From Leisingera daeponensis DSM 23529 (GTDB taxonomy: Bacteria; Pseudomonadota; Alphaproteobacteria; Rhodobacterales; Rhodobacteraceae), in contig NZ_KI421502.1 in the NCBI RefSeq assembly GCF_000473145.1, positions 210,788 to 274,787 of the forward strand: a DNA stretch of 64,000 bases, in the 5' to 3' direction. How positions within the stretch are numbered: position 1 is the first letter of the stretch; the number at the start of each line of letters is the position of its first letter. Made by a program: the position numbers and the translations under genes. Below are positions 47,471-55,998 of the stretch, one piece after another. The notes under the pieces are model-generated. The model saw only the letters and a list, made by a program, of their open reading frames with translations, was not told where the DNA came from and did no database searches.

Positions 47471-49042
47471 TTAAGATTTCTGGAACATGGCAAGCATGCG
47501 CCGGGTGACGAGGAAGCCGCCGAAGATGTTGATCCCGGCCATGAAGACGCTGAGCGCCGCCAAGAGGATCACCAGGAACGAGCCGGAGCCGATCTGCATC
47601 AGCGCGCCCAGGATGATGATCGAGGAGATCGCGTTGGTGACCGCCATCAGCGGCGTGTGCAAGCTGTGCGCGACGCCCCAGATCACCTGGAAGCCCACGA
47701 AACAGGCCAGCGCGAAGACGATGAAATGCTGCATGAAGCTGACCGGCGCAAAGAGGCCCACCAGCAAAAGCAGCGCGCCGCCGCCCGCCAGCATCGCGAC
47801 CTGGCTCTTGGTCTGCGCCTTGAAGGCCTCAACCTCCCTGGCGCGTTTCTCCTCCGGCGTCAGCTCCGGCACCGCGGCCTTGGGCTTGGCGGCAATCGCC
47901 TGCACCTTGGGCGGCGGCGGCGGGAAGGTGATCTCGCCCTCGAACGCCACGGTGGCGCCGCGGATCACGTCGTCCTCCATGTTGTGGTTGACCTGGCCGT
48001 CCTTGTCCGGCGTCAGGTCGGCCATCATGTGGCGGATGTTGGTGGCGTAAAGCGACGACGACTGCGCCGCCATCCGGCTGGGGAAGTCGGTGTAGCCGAT
48101 GATGGTGACGCCGTTTTCGGTGACGATCTTCTCATCCGCGACGGTCAGCTTGCAGTTGCCGCCCTTCTCCGCGGCCAGGTCGACGATGACCGAGCCGGGC
48201 TTCATTGCGGCGACCATGTCCTCGGTCCACAGCTCTGGCGCTTCGCGGTTGGGGATCAGCGCGGTGGTGATGACGATGTCGACCTCCGGCGCCAGCTCGC
48301 GGAACTTGGCCAGCTGCGCTTCACGGAATTCCGGCGAGGACACAGAGGCATAGCCGCCGGTGGCGGCACCGTCCTGCTGCTCCTCCTCGAAATCGAGATA
48401 GACGAACTCGGCGCCCATCGATTCCACCTGCTCGGCCACTTCCGGGCGCACGTCGAAGGCATAGGTGACGGCCCCCAGCGAGGTCGAGGTGCCGATGGCG
48501 GCAAGCCCGGCGACGCCTGCGCCGACCACCAGCACCTTGGCGGGCGGCACCTTGCCTGCGGCGGTGATCTGGCCGGTGAAGAAGCGGCCGAAGTTGTTGC
48601 CCGCCTCGATGACCGCGCGGTAGCCCGCGATATTGGCCATGGAGCTGAGCGCATCCATCTTCTGCGCGCGGGAGATCCGCGGCACCATCTCCATGGCGAT
48701 CACATTGGCGCCCTTGGCCTTGGCCAGCGCCATGCCTTCTTCGTTCCCGGCCGGATTGAAGAAGGAGATCAGCGTCTTGCCCCTGGCCAGCCGCTTCAGC
48801 TCGGCGGCATCCGGCTGGCGCACCTTGGCGATGATATCGGCGGCCTTCCACAGCGCCGCCGCTGTCTTGATGATCTCGACCCCGGCGGCTTCATAGGCGG
48901 CATCGGAAAACCCCGCCGCCGCCCCGGCCCCCGTCTCGATCGCGCAGTCATACCCCAGCTTCTGCAGCTGAACCGCAGACTCCGGCGTCATCGCAACGCG
49001 CGACTCTCCAGCCGCCAGCTCCCTTGGCGTTCCAATAAGCAC
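47471..49042 (-). CDS. pntA: NAD(P) transhydrogenase subunit alpha (fused, full-length type)
   Basis: The protein is 523 residues and keeps the NAD(H)-binding domain (about 1-370, similar to alanine dehydrogenase, with [20 protein letters not shown] near 167-186) and the membrane part (about 400-520) in one chain, as in E. coli. Many alphaproteobacteria split this subunit in two. It is the first gene of the leftward operon pntA-pntB-aminotransferase-carbamoylase-hydA. It is divergent from cofG across 238 bases, with a good promoter-like pair at 49103-49131. Confidence 0.97.
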   Translation of the reverse strand: MLIGTPRELAAGESRVAMTPESAVQLQKLGYDCAIETGAGAAAGFSDAAYEAAGVEIIKTAAALWKAADIIAKVRQPDAAELKRLARGKTLISFFNPAGNEEGMALAKAKGANVIAMEMVPRISRAQKMDALSSMANIAGYRAVIEAGNNFGRFFTGQITAAGKVPPAKVLVVGAGVAGLAAIGTSTSLGAVTYAFDVRPEVAEQVESMGAEFVYLDFEEEQQDGAATGGYASVSSPEFREAQLAKFRELAPEVDIVITTALIPNREAPELWTEDMVAAMKPGSVIVDLAAEKGGNCKLTVADEKIVTENGVTIIGYTDFPSRMAAQSSSLYATNIRHMMADLTPDKDGQVNHNMEDDVIRGATVAFEGEITFPPPPPKVQAIAAKPKAAVPELTPEEKRAREVEAFKAQTKSQVAMLAGGGALLLLVGLFAPVSFMQHFIVFALACFVGFQVIWGVAHSLHTPLMAVTNAISSIIILGALMQIGSGSFLVILLAALSVFMAGINIFGGFLVTRRMLAMFQKS

Positions 49043-49280
49043 TTCAATGTCCTCCCTTTTCGCGGATGCGTCCGGCGGACCGGCTGCCTGCGATTGGGAA
49101 GAAGTATTTGGTTGTTTTACTTAGTAGTCAATATTTTTGTCAGCTCATATTTTTAGCAGTTTAAAAACAGCCTGTTATGATGGCAATCTTTGCCTTCACG
49201 GTATTTTTTTTGACTTACAGCTAAAAAAATATTTGACATGGCGCGCCCTCCTCCACAGTCTTTGAGGCAGGGAGGACACC
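49043..49280. promoter_or_regulatory. Divergent promoter region between pyrimidine (pntA) and F420 (cofG) operons
   Basis: This 238-base gap is strikingly AT-rich for the genome. It contains related T-tract elements: TCAATATTTTTGTCAG at 49128-49143, TCATATTTTTAGCAG at 49145-49159 (17 bases on), TATTTTTTTTGACTTACAG at 49202-49220, and an inverted copy CTAAAAAAATATTTGACA at 49221-49238. The first overlaps the -35 of the predicted pntA promoter. This looks like a shared operator array. A strong ribosome site GGGAGG ends the region ahead of cofG. Confidence 0.65.
49103..49131 (-). promoter_or_regulatory. Predicted sigma-70 promoter for the pntA operon
   Basis: On the minus strand TTGACT (49126-49131) and AATACT (49103-49108) are separated by 17 bases, a good match to the housekeeping consensus. 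The expected transcript would start near 49096, leaving a leader of about 54 bases to the pntA start codon. Confidence 0.5.
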
Positions 49281-50423
49281 ATGAACACCCAATCGCTCAG
49301 CACAGGCACCGCCTGGGCGGAGACCGGGGATTTGCGCGCCCTGATGATGCGTGCAGCCGGGATCCGCGACGCCCAATGGGGCCGCACGGTCACCTATTCG
49401 CGCAAGGCCTTCGTGCCCTTGACCAACATGTGCCGCGACACCTGCGGCTATTGCACCTTCGTCAAGCATCCGGATTCGCCGGAGGCCAATATCATGACGC
49501 CGGAGCAGGTGCTGGCGGTGGCGCAGAAAGGCGAGCGCGAGGGCTGCAAGGAGCTGCTGTTCAGCCTCGGCGAGAAGCCGGAGCTGCGCTATGAGAAGGC
49601 CCGCAAGGGGCTGGAACGGCTCGGCTATTCCCGCCTGACCGATTACCTGCGCGACATGTGCGAGCTGGTGCTGACGGAGACCAGCCTGCTGCCGCATGTG
49701 AACGCGGGCACCCTCACCGATGACGAGATCGACCTGCTGCGCCCGGTCTCCGCCTCGATGGGGATGATGCTGGAAACCGTCAGCCGCCGCCTGACCCGCA
49801 AGGGCCAGCCGCATTATGCCTGCCCTGACAAGGTGCCGGTGCAACGGCTGCGCACGCTGGAACGCGCGGGCCAGAAGCAGGTGCCCTTCACCACCGGCCT
49901 GCTGATCGGCATCGGCGAGACATTTGCCGAGCGGATCGAGGCGCTGCACGCGATCAATGACGCCCACGCCCGCCACGGCCACATTCAGGAAGTCATCATC
50001 CAGAACTTCCAGCGCAAACCGGATATCGAGATGGCGAACCACCCGGAACCGGCGCTGGAGGACATGCTGCGCACCATCGCCGCCGCCCGCATCATCCTGG
50101 CGCCGGAGATCAGCCTGCAGGCGCCGCCGAACCTCAGCACCCGCCACATCGCCTATCTGGAGGCGGGCATCAACGACTGGGGCGGCATCTCGCCCGTGAC
50201 CATCGACTTCATCAACCCGCAGCACGAATGGCCGGAGATCCGGGCGCTGGCAAGCTCCTGCACCGGGGCCGGGTTCGAACTGCGCGAGCGGCTTACCGTC
50301 TACCCCCGCTACCTGACCGGGGACAGCGGCTTCATCAACCCCGGCGTGCTGGCCCGGGCGGCCGGCATGGCCCAGGAAAACGGCCTCGCCCGCGATCAGC
50401 GCCACATCGGAGAGACAGCATGA
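49281..50423 (+). CDS. cofG: 7,8-didemethyl-8-hydroxy-5-deazariboflavin synthase subunit CofG
   Basis: The protein is 380 residues, a radical-SAM enzyme. The cluster motif CxxxCxxC is Cys51, Cys55, Cys58 in NMCRDTCGYCTFVKHP. CofG-specific wording includes QEVIIQNFQRKPDIEM near 233-248 and WGGISPVTIDFINPQHEWP near 297-315. With CofH it makes FO, the deazaflavin core of coenzyme F420. The ATG follows GGGAGGACACC. It is the first gene of the rightward F420 operon; its stop overlaps the cofH start by 4 bases. Confidence 0.97.
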   Translation: MNTQSLSTGTAWAETGDLRALMMRAAGIRDAQWGRTVTYSRKAFVPLTNMCRDTCGYCTFVKHPDSPEANIMTPEQVLAVAQKGEREGCKELLFSLGEKPELRYEKARKGLERLGYSRLTDYLRDMCELVLTETSLLPHVNAGTLTDDEIDLLRPVSASMGMMLETVSRRLTRKGQPHYACPDKVPVQRLRTLERAGQKQVPFTTGLLIGIGETFAERIEALHAINDAHARHGHIQEVIIQNFQRKPDIEMANHPEPALEDMLRTIAAARIILAPEISLQAPPNLSTRHIAYLEAGINDWGGISPVTIDFINPQHEWPEIRALASSCTGAGFELRERLTVYPRYLTGDSGFINPGVLARAAGMAQENGLARDQRHIGETA

Positions 50424-51694
50424 CCATCCAGCACCCCGCCGAGAATTTCGCCACTGTCCCGGCTGCCGTCAGCGCCGCCTCCGCCCCGGTCCGCGCCATC
50501 CTGGAGATGGCGCTGGAGGGCGGCGAAGTGTCCGAGGCCGAAGGCATCGAGCTGTTCCGCGCCACCGGCGCTGACGCCGAAGCGGTCTATGCCGTGGCCG
50601 ACGCGCTGCGCCGCCGCGCCAATGGCGACCGCGTTTCCTTTGTGGTGAACCGCAACATCAACTTCACCAATATCTGCTATATGGGCTGCCGGTTCTGCGG
50701 CTTTGCCAAGCGCAGCGAGGACAAGGACGCCGAGTGGCTGGAGCCCGCGCAGATCGTGGCGCGCGCGCAGGAAGCCTGGGACCGCGGCGCCACCGAGGTC
50801 TGCATCCAGGGCGGCCTGCATCCCAAGATGGAAGGCACCTATTACCGGGACATCGTGCGCGCCATCAAGGCGGCGCTGCCGGACATGCACATCCATGCCT
50901 TCTCGCCGTTTGAGATCTGGTACGGCGCGTCCAAGACAAAGATGTCCTACCGCGACTTCCTGGCGGATCTGAAGGAGGCGGGCCTCGGTTCGATGCCCGG
51001 CACCGCGGCGGAGATCCTGGATACCGAAGTGCGGATGCAGCTGACCAAGAACAAGCTGAGCGCCGAAAAATGGGTGGAGATCATCCGCGCCGCGCACGAG
51101 GTCGGCATCCCGACCACCGCCACCATCATGTACGGCCATATCGACGGGCCGCAGCATTGGGCCGCGCACATCCGCCTGCTGCGCGACATCCAGAAGGACA
51201 CCGGCGGCTTTACCGAGCTGGTGCCGCTGTCCTTCGTGCATACCGAGTCGCCGCTCTGGTCGCAGAACCCGGACAAAGTGCGCCCCGGCCCGACCGCGCT
51301 GGAGGTGGACCTGATGCACGCGGTGTCGCGCATCATGCTGCACGGCTGGATCGACAATATCCAGGTGAGCTGGACCAAGCTGGGCGCGGCGCGGGCGCAA
51401 GAGATGCTGTCGCGCGGGGTGAATGACCTCGGCGGCACGCTGATGAACGAAAGCATCTCGCGCTCGGCCGGGTCGGACCACGGGCAGGAGATCACCGCGC
51501 GCGAACTGGCGCAGATCATCCGCGCCGCGGGCCGGGTGCCGGTGCGCCGCAACACCATCTACGACATCCGCGAGGTTTACGAACACCACGACCCCGAGGT
51601 GATCGCGCCGCTGGTCGACCGTCAGGGCCGCGACCCGCTGGCGTTTCTGGAAATGTTCCCCGAACGCGGGCCCAAGCTGGAGGCAGCGGAATGA
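50420..51694 (+). CDS. cofH: FO synthase subunit CofH (5-amino-6-(D-ribitylamino)uracil--L-tyrosine transferase)
   Basis: The ATG at 50420 overlaps the cofG stop and gives 424 residues. The radical-SAM cysteines are Cys86, Cys90 and Cys93 (NICYMGCRFCGFAKR). CofH features include CIQGGLHPKMEGTYYRDIVR and the C-terminal LGGTLMNESISRSAGSDHGQ. It joins tyrosine to the pyrimidine 5-amino-6-ribitylaminouracil. As in many bacteria outside actinobacteria, CofG and CofH are separate chains rather than a fused FbiC. It overlaps cofD by ATGA. Confidence 0.97.
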   Translation: MTIQHPAENFATVPAAVSAASAPVRAILEMALEGGEVSEAEGIELFRATGADAEAVYAVADALRRRANGDRVSFVVNRNINFTNICYMGCRFCGFAKRSEDKDAEWLEPAQIVARAQEAWDRGATEVCIQGGLHPKMEGTYYRDIVRAIKAALPDMHIHAFSPFEIWYGASKTKMSYRDFLADLKEAGLGSMPGTAAEILDTEVRMQLTKNKLSAEKWVEIIRAAHEVGIPTTATIMYGHIDGPQHWAAHIRLLRDIQKDTGGFTELVPLSFVHTESPLWSQNPDKVRPGPTALEVDLMHAVSRIMLHGWIDNIQVSWTKLGAARAQEMLSRGVNDLGGTLMNESISRSAGSDHGQEITARELAQIIRAAGRVPVRRNTIYDIREVYEHHDPEVIAPLVDRQGRDPLAFLEMFPERGPKLEAAE

Positions 51695-52656
51695 ACGCGC
51701 AAAAGCATAAGGTCACCCTGCTGGCGGGCGGCGTCGGCGGCGCCAAGATGGCCGAGGGCTTGGCCGCGCTGCCGGATGTGGCGCTGTCGGTGATCGGCAA
51801 TGTGGCGGATGACGATGATTTCCACGGCCTCTGGGTCTCGCCCGATATCGACACGCTGACCTACAGCCTGGCGGATGTGATCGACCGCACCCAGGGCTGG
51901 GGCGTGGCGGATGAAAGCCACCGGGCGCTGGAAACGCTGAACAAGCTGGGCGCAGACACCTGGATGTCGCTGGGCGACCGCGACTTTGGCCTGCACATCC
52001 ACCGCACCATGCGCCGCCTGCAGGGCGACCGGCCCAGCGATATCGCCCGCGACGTGGCGCGCGCCTTTGGCGTGCAGGCGGAAATCCTGCTGCCGACGGA
52101 TAATAAGGTGCAGACACGGGTGCGCACCGATGCCGGCTGGCTGAGCTTCCAGGAGTATTTCGTCCGCGAGCGCTGCGCGCCGGAGGTGCGGGAGCTGGCC
52201 TTTGACGGGCTGGACAAGGCCCGCCCCGCGCCAGAGGCGCTGGCGGCGATCCGGCAGGCGGATCTGATCGTGATTGCGCCCTCCAACCCGCTGGTCAGCA
52301 TCGCCCCCATTCTGGGCGTGCCGGGGATCACCGCGGCGCTGCGGGCGGCACGCGCGCAGAAGGTTGCTGTCAGCCCGTTCATCGGCGGCAAGGTGGTCAA
52401 GGGGCCGGCCGACCGCATGATGGCGGCGCTGGGGGAGCGGGCCGATGCCGCCGGTGTGGCCGCGCGCTACCGCGGGCTGGCCGGTACGCTGGTGATCGAC
52501 CACGCCGATGCCGGGCTGGCGGGCGAAATCCGCGCGATGGGGCTGGCACCGGTCTGCAGCGGCATTCTGATGAAAACCCAGGACGATAAGGCCCGGCTGG
52601 CGCGGGAAGTGGCGGATCTGGGCCTTGCCCGCGCGAACCGGGAGACGGCGGCATGA
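51691..52656 (+). CDS. cofD: 2-phospho-L-lactate transferase CofD
   Basis: The protein is 321 residues. The nucleotide-binding N terminus reads LLAGGVGGAKMAEGL (residues 10-24), and SIAPILGVPGITAALRAARA follows near 210-229. It moves the phosphoester moiety from the activated guanosine precursor to FO, giving F420-0 or dehydro-F420-0. The three-carbon unit (2-phospholactate, phosphoenolpyruvate or 3-phosphoglycerate) varies among bacteria and cannot be read from sequence. It overlaps both neighbours by ATGA. Confidence 0.96.
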   Translation: MNAQKHKVTLLAGGVGGAKMAEGLAALPDVALSVIGNVADDDDFHGLWVSPDIDTLTYSLADVIDRTQGWGVADESHRALETLNKLGADTWMSLGDRDFGLHIHRTMRRLQGDRPSDIARDVARAFGVQAEILLPTDNKVQTRVRTDAGWLSFQEYFVRERCAPEVRELAFDGLDKARPAPEALAAIRQADLIVIAPSNPLVSIAPILGVPGITAALRAARAQKVAVSPFIGGKVVKGPADRMMAALGERADAAGVAARYRGLAGTLVIDHADAGLAGEIRAMGLAPVCSGILMKTQDDKARLAREVADLGLARANRETAA

Positions 52657-53312
52657 GCGCGGCGGCGAAATCCGGCAAGCGGCTGGCGGTGATCCCGATG
52701 AAGGATCCCTCCCGGGCCAAGACGCGGCTGAGCCTCGCGCTGGCGCCGCGGGACCGCGAAGCGCTGGCCCGGGGCCTGTTCCGCTCCACCATCATGCGGC
52801 TGCAGGAGGCGGTTGCCAGGCTGCCCGACGGTGCCGCCGACATTGCCGTGGTGTCCAACAGCCCGGCGATTGCGCGCATTGCGCGGCAGGCCGGTCTGAT
52901 CTGCATCGACGACAACGACCCCGGCACCCTGTCGCTGGCGGTGGCGGCGGCGGCGGATTGGGCAGCGGCCAAAGGGTATGAGGCACTGTGCGTGCTGCCG
53001 GGCGATCTGGCGGACCCGTCGCCGGACGATCTGGCGCAGCTTCTGGCCTATCCGGTTGACGGCACCCGCGCAGTGCTGTGCCCGGCGACCGACCTTGGCA
53101 CCAACGCGCTTTTGGTGCCGCTGCCCTGCCCCTTTGCCTTTGCCTACGGGCAGAAATCGCTGATCGCCCACCGGCGCGCGGCAGAGGCCGCGGGCCTGTG
53201 CCCGGTGGTGCTGCCGCTGGACAGCCTGCGGGTTGACGTTGACACCGCCGAGGACCTCAGCTGCCTGCTGGCGCAGAACCCGCAGGCGCTGATGCGGGAG
53301 GGCGCGCGATGA
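52653..53312 (+). CDS. cofC: 2-phospho-L-lactate guanylyltransferase CofC
   Basis: The protein is 219 residues. It begins with the nucleotidyltransferase motif VIPMKDPSRAKTRLS (residues 13-27) and shows LCVLPGDLADPSP near 111-123 and the metal-site segment SLRVDVDTAED near 190-200. It activates the three-carbon phosphate with GTP for CofD. It overlaps cofD and cofE by ATGA, so all five biosynthetic genes are translationally chained. Confidence 0.94.
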   Translation: MSAAAKSGKRLAVIPMKDPSRAKTRLSLALAPRDREALARGLFRSTIMRLQEAVARLPDGAADIAVVSNSPAIARIARQAGLICIDDNDPGTLSLAVAAAADWAAAKGYEALCVLPGDLADPSPDDLAQLLAYPVDGTRAVLCPATDLGTNALLVPLPCPFAFAYGQKSLIAHRRAAEAAGLCPVVLPLDSLRVDVDTAEDLSCLLAQNPQALMREGAR

Positions 53313-54082
53313 GCCTTTCGGTCTCTCTCACCGCCGTGCCCGGCGTGCCGGATATCCAGAACGGCGACGATCTGGCGGCCATCCTGGGCGATTGCCTGGA
53401 GGCCGCAGGCCTGGGCCTCGAGGACGGCGATATCCTGTGCATCGCACAGAAGGTGTTTTCCAAGGCCGAAGACTGCATCATTCCGCTGGCCTCGGTCACG
53501 CCCTCGGCGGAAGCCATCAAATACGGCGAGGAGCTGAACAAGGACCCGCGCAAGGTGGAAATCGTCCTGCGCGAAAGCACCCGCGTTGTGCGCGCCTTCC
53601 GCCGCCCGGATCAGAACACCGGCACGATGATCTGCGAGCACCGGCTGGGCTTCATCTCCGCCAACGCGGCGGTGGATGAGTCGAACCTCGGCGAGGAGGA
53701 GGCGGCGATGGTGCTGCCGCGCGATCCCGATGCCAGCTGCGAGCGTTTGCGCGCGGCGCTGGCCGCCCGGTTCGGCGCGCAGATCGGCGTGGTGATGACC
53801 GACACCTTCGGCCGCCCCTGGCGGCTGGGCCAGGTCAACGTGGCCATCGGGCTGAGCAAGGTTCCCGCCACCATTCAGGAGCAGGGCAACCTGGACGCAT
53901 GGGGGCGGCCGCTGCAGGTGACCGAACCGGCGCTGGCCGATGAGATTTCCGCCGCCTCCGGTCTGGTGGTGCGCAAGAACGGAAAAACACCGGCGGTGCT
54001 GCTGCGCGGGCTCGACTGGCAGCCCGCCGACAGCCGCGGCGCCGACATACTCAGGAAAAAACAGGAGGATATGTTCAGATGA
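53309..54082 (+). CDS. cofE: Coenzyme F420-0:L-glutamate ligase CofE
   Basis: The protein is 257 residues, the stand-alone CofE without the FbiB nitroreductase-like domain. Conserved segments are [20 protein letters not shown] near 38-57, [13 protein letters not shown] near 113-125 and [22 protein letters not shown] near 156-177 (metal and GTP site). It adds one or more glutamates to F420-0. It overlaps cofC upstream and npdG downstream by ATGA. Confidence 0.96.
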   Translation: MSLSVSLTAVPGVPDIQNGDDLAAILGDCLEAAGLGLEDGDILCIAQKVFSKAEDCIIPLASVTPSAEAIKYGEELNKDPRKVEIVLRESTRVVRAFRRPDQNTGTMICEHRLGFISANAAVDESNLGEEEAAMVLPRDPDASCERLRAALAARFGAQIGVVMTDTFGRPWRLGQVNVAIGLSKVPATIQEQGNLDAWGRPLQVTEPALADEISAASGLVVRKNGKTPAVLLRGLDWQPADSRGADILRKKQEDMFR

Positions 54083-54747
54083 AGATCGCAATCATTGGCG
54101 GCACCGGGCCGCAGGGCCAGGGGCTGGCACTGCGCTTTGCCCGCGCAGGGATCGCCGTGGCACTGGGTTCGCGCGATGGCGAGCGCAGCGCCGGCATCGC
54201 GGCGGAGCTGATGGCAAAGCTGCCCGCGGGCGCCGCAGAAATCACCGGCCTCGACAACGAAGGCGCCACCGCGGCGGCGGATGAAATGGTCATCCTCGCG
54301 GTGCCGTTCTCGGCCCATAACGCCACGCTGGAGGCGCTGAAGCCGGGCCTGACGGGCAAGATCCTGGTCGATATCGTGGTGCCGCTGAAAGAAGGCGACC
54401 CCAAGAAGGTGGAGATGCCGCCCGAAGGCTCCGCCACCGAGGCCGCGCAGGCGCTCTTGGGCGACGAGATCCCGGTGATCGGCGCGCTGCACAACGTGTC
54501 GGCCACCACGCTGAACAACCTCGACTGGCCGATCAACTGCGACATCCTGGTCTGCGGCAACAGCCTGCCCGCCCGCAAGAAGGTGATCGAGCTGGTCAGC
54601 GCGCTGGACGTTCAGGCCTACAACGCCGGCGACGCCGAGGCCGCCCGCTGCATCGAGGCGATCACCCCGATCCTGATCCGCCAGAACATTTCGAAGGCGG
54701 TTCCTTTCACCCATGCGGGCATCCGCATCTGGGCCCCCGAACACTAA
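54079..54747 (+). CDS. npdG: NADPH-dependent F420 reductase (Fno/NpdG type)
   Basis: The protein is 222 residues. The Rossmann motif is [20 protein letters not shown] at residues 5-24, with the NADP-phosphate grip in SRDGERS near 34-40. [20 protein letters not shown] near 137-156 is typical of F420:NADP oxidoreductases. It passes hydride between NADPH and F420. In this setting, with a proton-driven transhydrogenase encoded divergently, reduction of F420 by NADPH is the likely direction. It overlaps cofE by ATGA and is followed by the LLM gene after 24 bases. Confidence 0.93.
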   Translation: MKIAIIGGTGPQGQGLALRFARAGIAVALGSRDGERSAGIAAELMAKLPAGAAEITGLDNEGATAAADEMVILAVPFSAHNATLEALKPGLTGKILVDIVVPLKEGDPKKVEMPPEGSATEAAQALLGDEIPVIGALHNVSATTLNNLDWPINCDILVCGNSLPARKKVIELVSALDVQAYNAGDAEAARCIEAITPILIRQNISKAVPFTHAGIRIWAPEH

Positions 54748-54771
54748 GATTCCAACAGGGAGAAAACACAA

Positions 54772-55773
54772 ATGGAATTCGGTATTTGCTTCAAGGGCTT
54801 CGTTGAGCCCGAACGCGCCCGCGCACTGGTCCGCCAAGCGGAAAACGCAGGCTTTGCCTACTGCTGGTTCTACGACAGCCACATCCTGTGGCGCGAAAGC
54901 TTCGTCGCCATGGCGATGTGCATGGAGCACACCACCAAGATGCGCTTCGGCCCGCTGGTGACCAACCCGAACTCGCGCGAGTGGTCGGTGGCCGCCTCGC
55001 TGTTCGGCTCGCTGGCGAAACAGTCCGGCGGCCGCTTCGACATCGGCCTCGGCCGCGGCGACAGCGCCGTGCGGGTGATGGGCAAAAAGCCCTCGACCAT
55101 CAGCCGGATGGAAGAATTCACCCACGTCGTCAAGTCGCTGATCCGCGGCGAGGAAGTGCAGTACGGCGAATGCCCCGAGCCGGTGAAATTCCCTTGGGCC
55201 CAGGGCTATGAGCTGCCGGTCTGGATCGGCGCCTACGGTCCCAAGGCCCTGGCCTCGGCCGGCAAGGTCGGTGACGGTGTTGTCCTGCAAATTGCTGAAC
55301 CCAAGATCATCAAGTGGCTGGCGGATCAGGCCAAGGCCGGCGGCGAGGCCGAAGGCCGCGACATGTCGAACTACCGCGTCATGGCCGCAGCACCCGCCCA
55401 TACCGGCCCGATCGAGGAAGGTATTGAGAAGACCAAGTGGTTCCCCGCCATGGTCGGCAACCATGTCGCTGACATCGTTGAAAAATACGGCACCGACGGT
55501 GATCACGTCCCGACCAGCCTGACCGACTACATCAAGAACCGCAAGGGCTACGATTACTCCAAGCACGGGCAGAGCGATAACCCGTACCTGGACTTCATCA
55601 CCGAAGACATCGTCAAGAGCTTCTGCGTGCTGGGCACCCCGGACGAGCATATCGCCAAGATCCGCGATCTGCAGGATGCCGGCACCACCCAGTTCAACAT
55701 CTATCTCGACAGCGGCGACGAAGAGAAAATCATCGCCGACTACGCCGAGAAGATCATCCCGGCCTTCCGCTGA
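54772..55773 (+). CDS. Luciferase-like (LLM class) F420-dependent oxidoreductase
   Basis: The protein is 333 residues, a TIM-barrel of the luciferase-like/Mer superfamily. Visible features are MEFGICFKGFVEPERARALV at the start, FYDSHILWRESFVAMAMC near 34-51, the family glycine stretch GRFDIGLGRGDSAVRVMG near 83-100, and VWIGAYGPKALASAGKVGDG near 149-168. It is the only F420-using enzyme besides NpdG in the operon, so it is the likely reason the cofactor is made. By context it is a candidate F420H2-dependent reductase of uracil, thymine or a related ring. Its codon use looks highly optimised, hinting at strong expression. The substrate is unproven. Confidence 0.88.
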   Translation: MEFGICFKGFVEPERARALVRQAENAGFAYCWFYDSHILWRESFVAMAMCMEHTTKMRFGPLVTNPNSREWSVAASLFGSLAKQSGGRFDIGLGRGDSAVRVMGKKPSTISRMEEFTHVVKSLIRGEEVQYGECPEPVKFPWAQGYELPVWIGAYGPKALASAGKVGDGVVLQIAEPKIIKWLADQAKAGGEAEGRDMSNYRVMAAAPAHTGPIEEGIEKTKWFPAMVGNHVADIVEKYGTDGDHVPTSLTDYIKNRKGYDYSKHGQSDNPYLDFITEDIVKSFCVLGTPDEHIAKIRDLQDAGTTQFNIYLDSGDEEKIIADYAEKIIPAFR

Positions 55774-55799
55774 ACTGCGCCGGGCACCAGCCCGGAAAC

Positions 55800-55835
55800 G
55801 GCACCGTCCGGACAAATCTCCCCGCGGACGGTGCC
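55800..55835 (+). terminator. Stem-loop after the LLM oxidoreductase gene
   Basis: GGCACCGTCCG at 55800-55810 and CGGACGGTGCC at 55825-55835 form an 11-bp perfect stem with a 14-base loop, 27 bases after the stop codon. No T tract follows. It marks the likely end of the F420 operon. Confidence 0.65.
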
Positions 55836-55943
55836 TATTGGCGGGCGGCTCCGGCTGCCCGCTCCTTTCTTTGCCGCGCGGTCTGCCTGCACCGGCAGAT
55901 TGTTTTGACCCGGCCTTTTGCGCGCGACCGCTGGCAACAGCCT

Positions 55944-55973
55944 TTGACTTGTGCCAATAGGGCGTCAGATAAA
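55944..55973 (+). promoter_or_regulatory. Predicted promoter of the RutR-like regulator gene
   Basis: TTGACT at 55944-55949 and GATAAA at 55968-55973 are separated by 18 bases. The expected transcript start near 55980 lies after an in-frame GTG at 55951, which favours the ATG at 55999 as the true start of the regulator. Confidence 0.45.
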
Positions 55974-55998
55974 CATTTTTATAAGTGGCGGAATTTAC

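Noticed and set aside
45968..49156. A very long open frame (over 1000 codons) on the plus strand across pntB, pntA and the aminotransferase gene
   Set aside because: It is antisense to three clear genes. Its translation is rich in His, Arg, Gln, Asp and Gly, which is typical of the mirror frame of high-GC coding DNA. No domain is visible.
55774..55998. E. coli-type RutR box (TTGACCA-N2-TGGTCAA) near the RutR-like gene
   Set aside because: Only single TTGAC half-like sequences are present; no palindrome of that type was found here or in 49043-49280.
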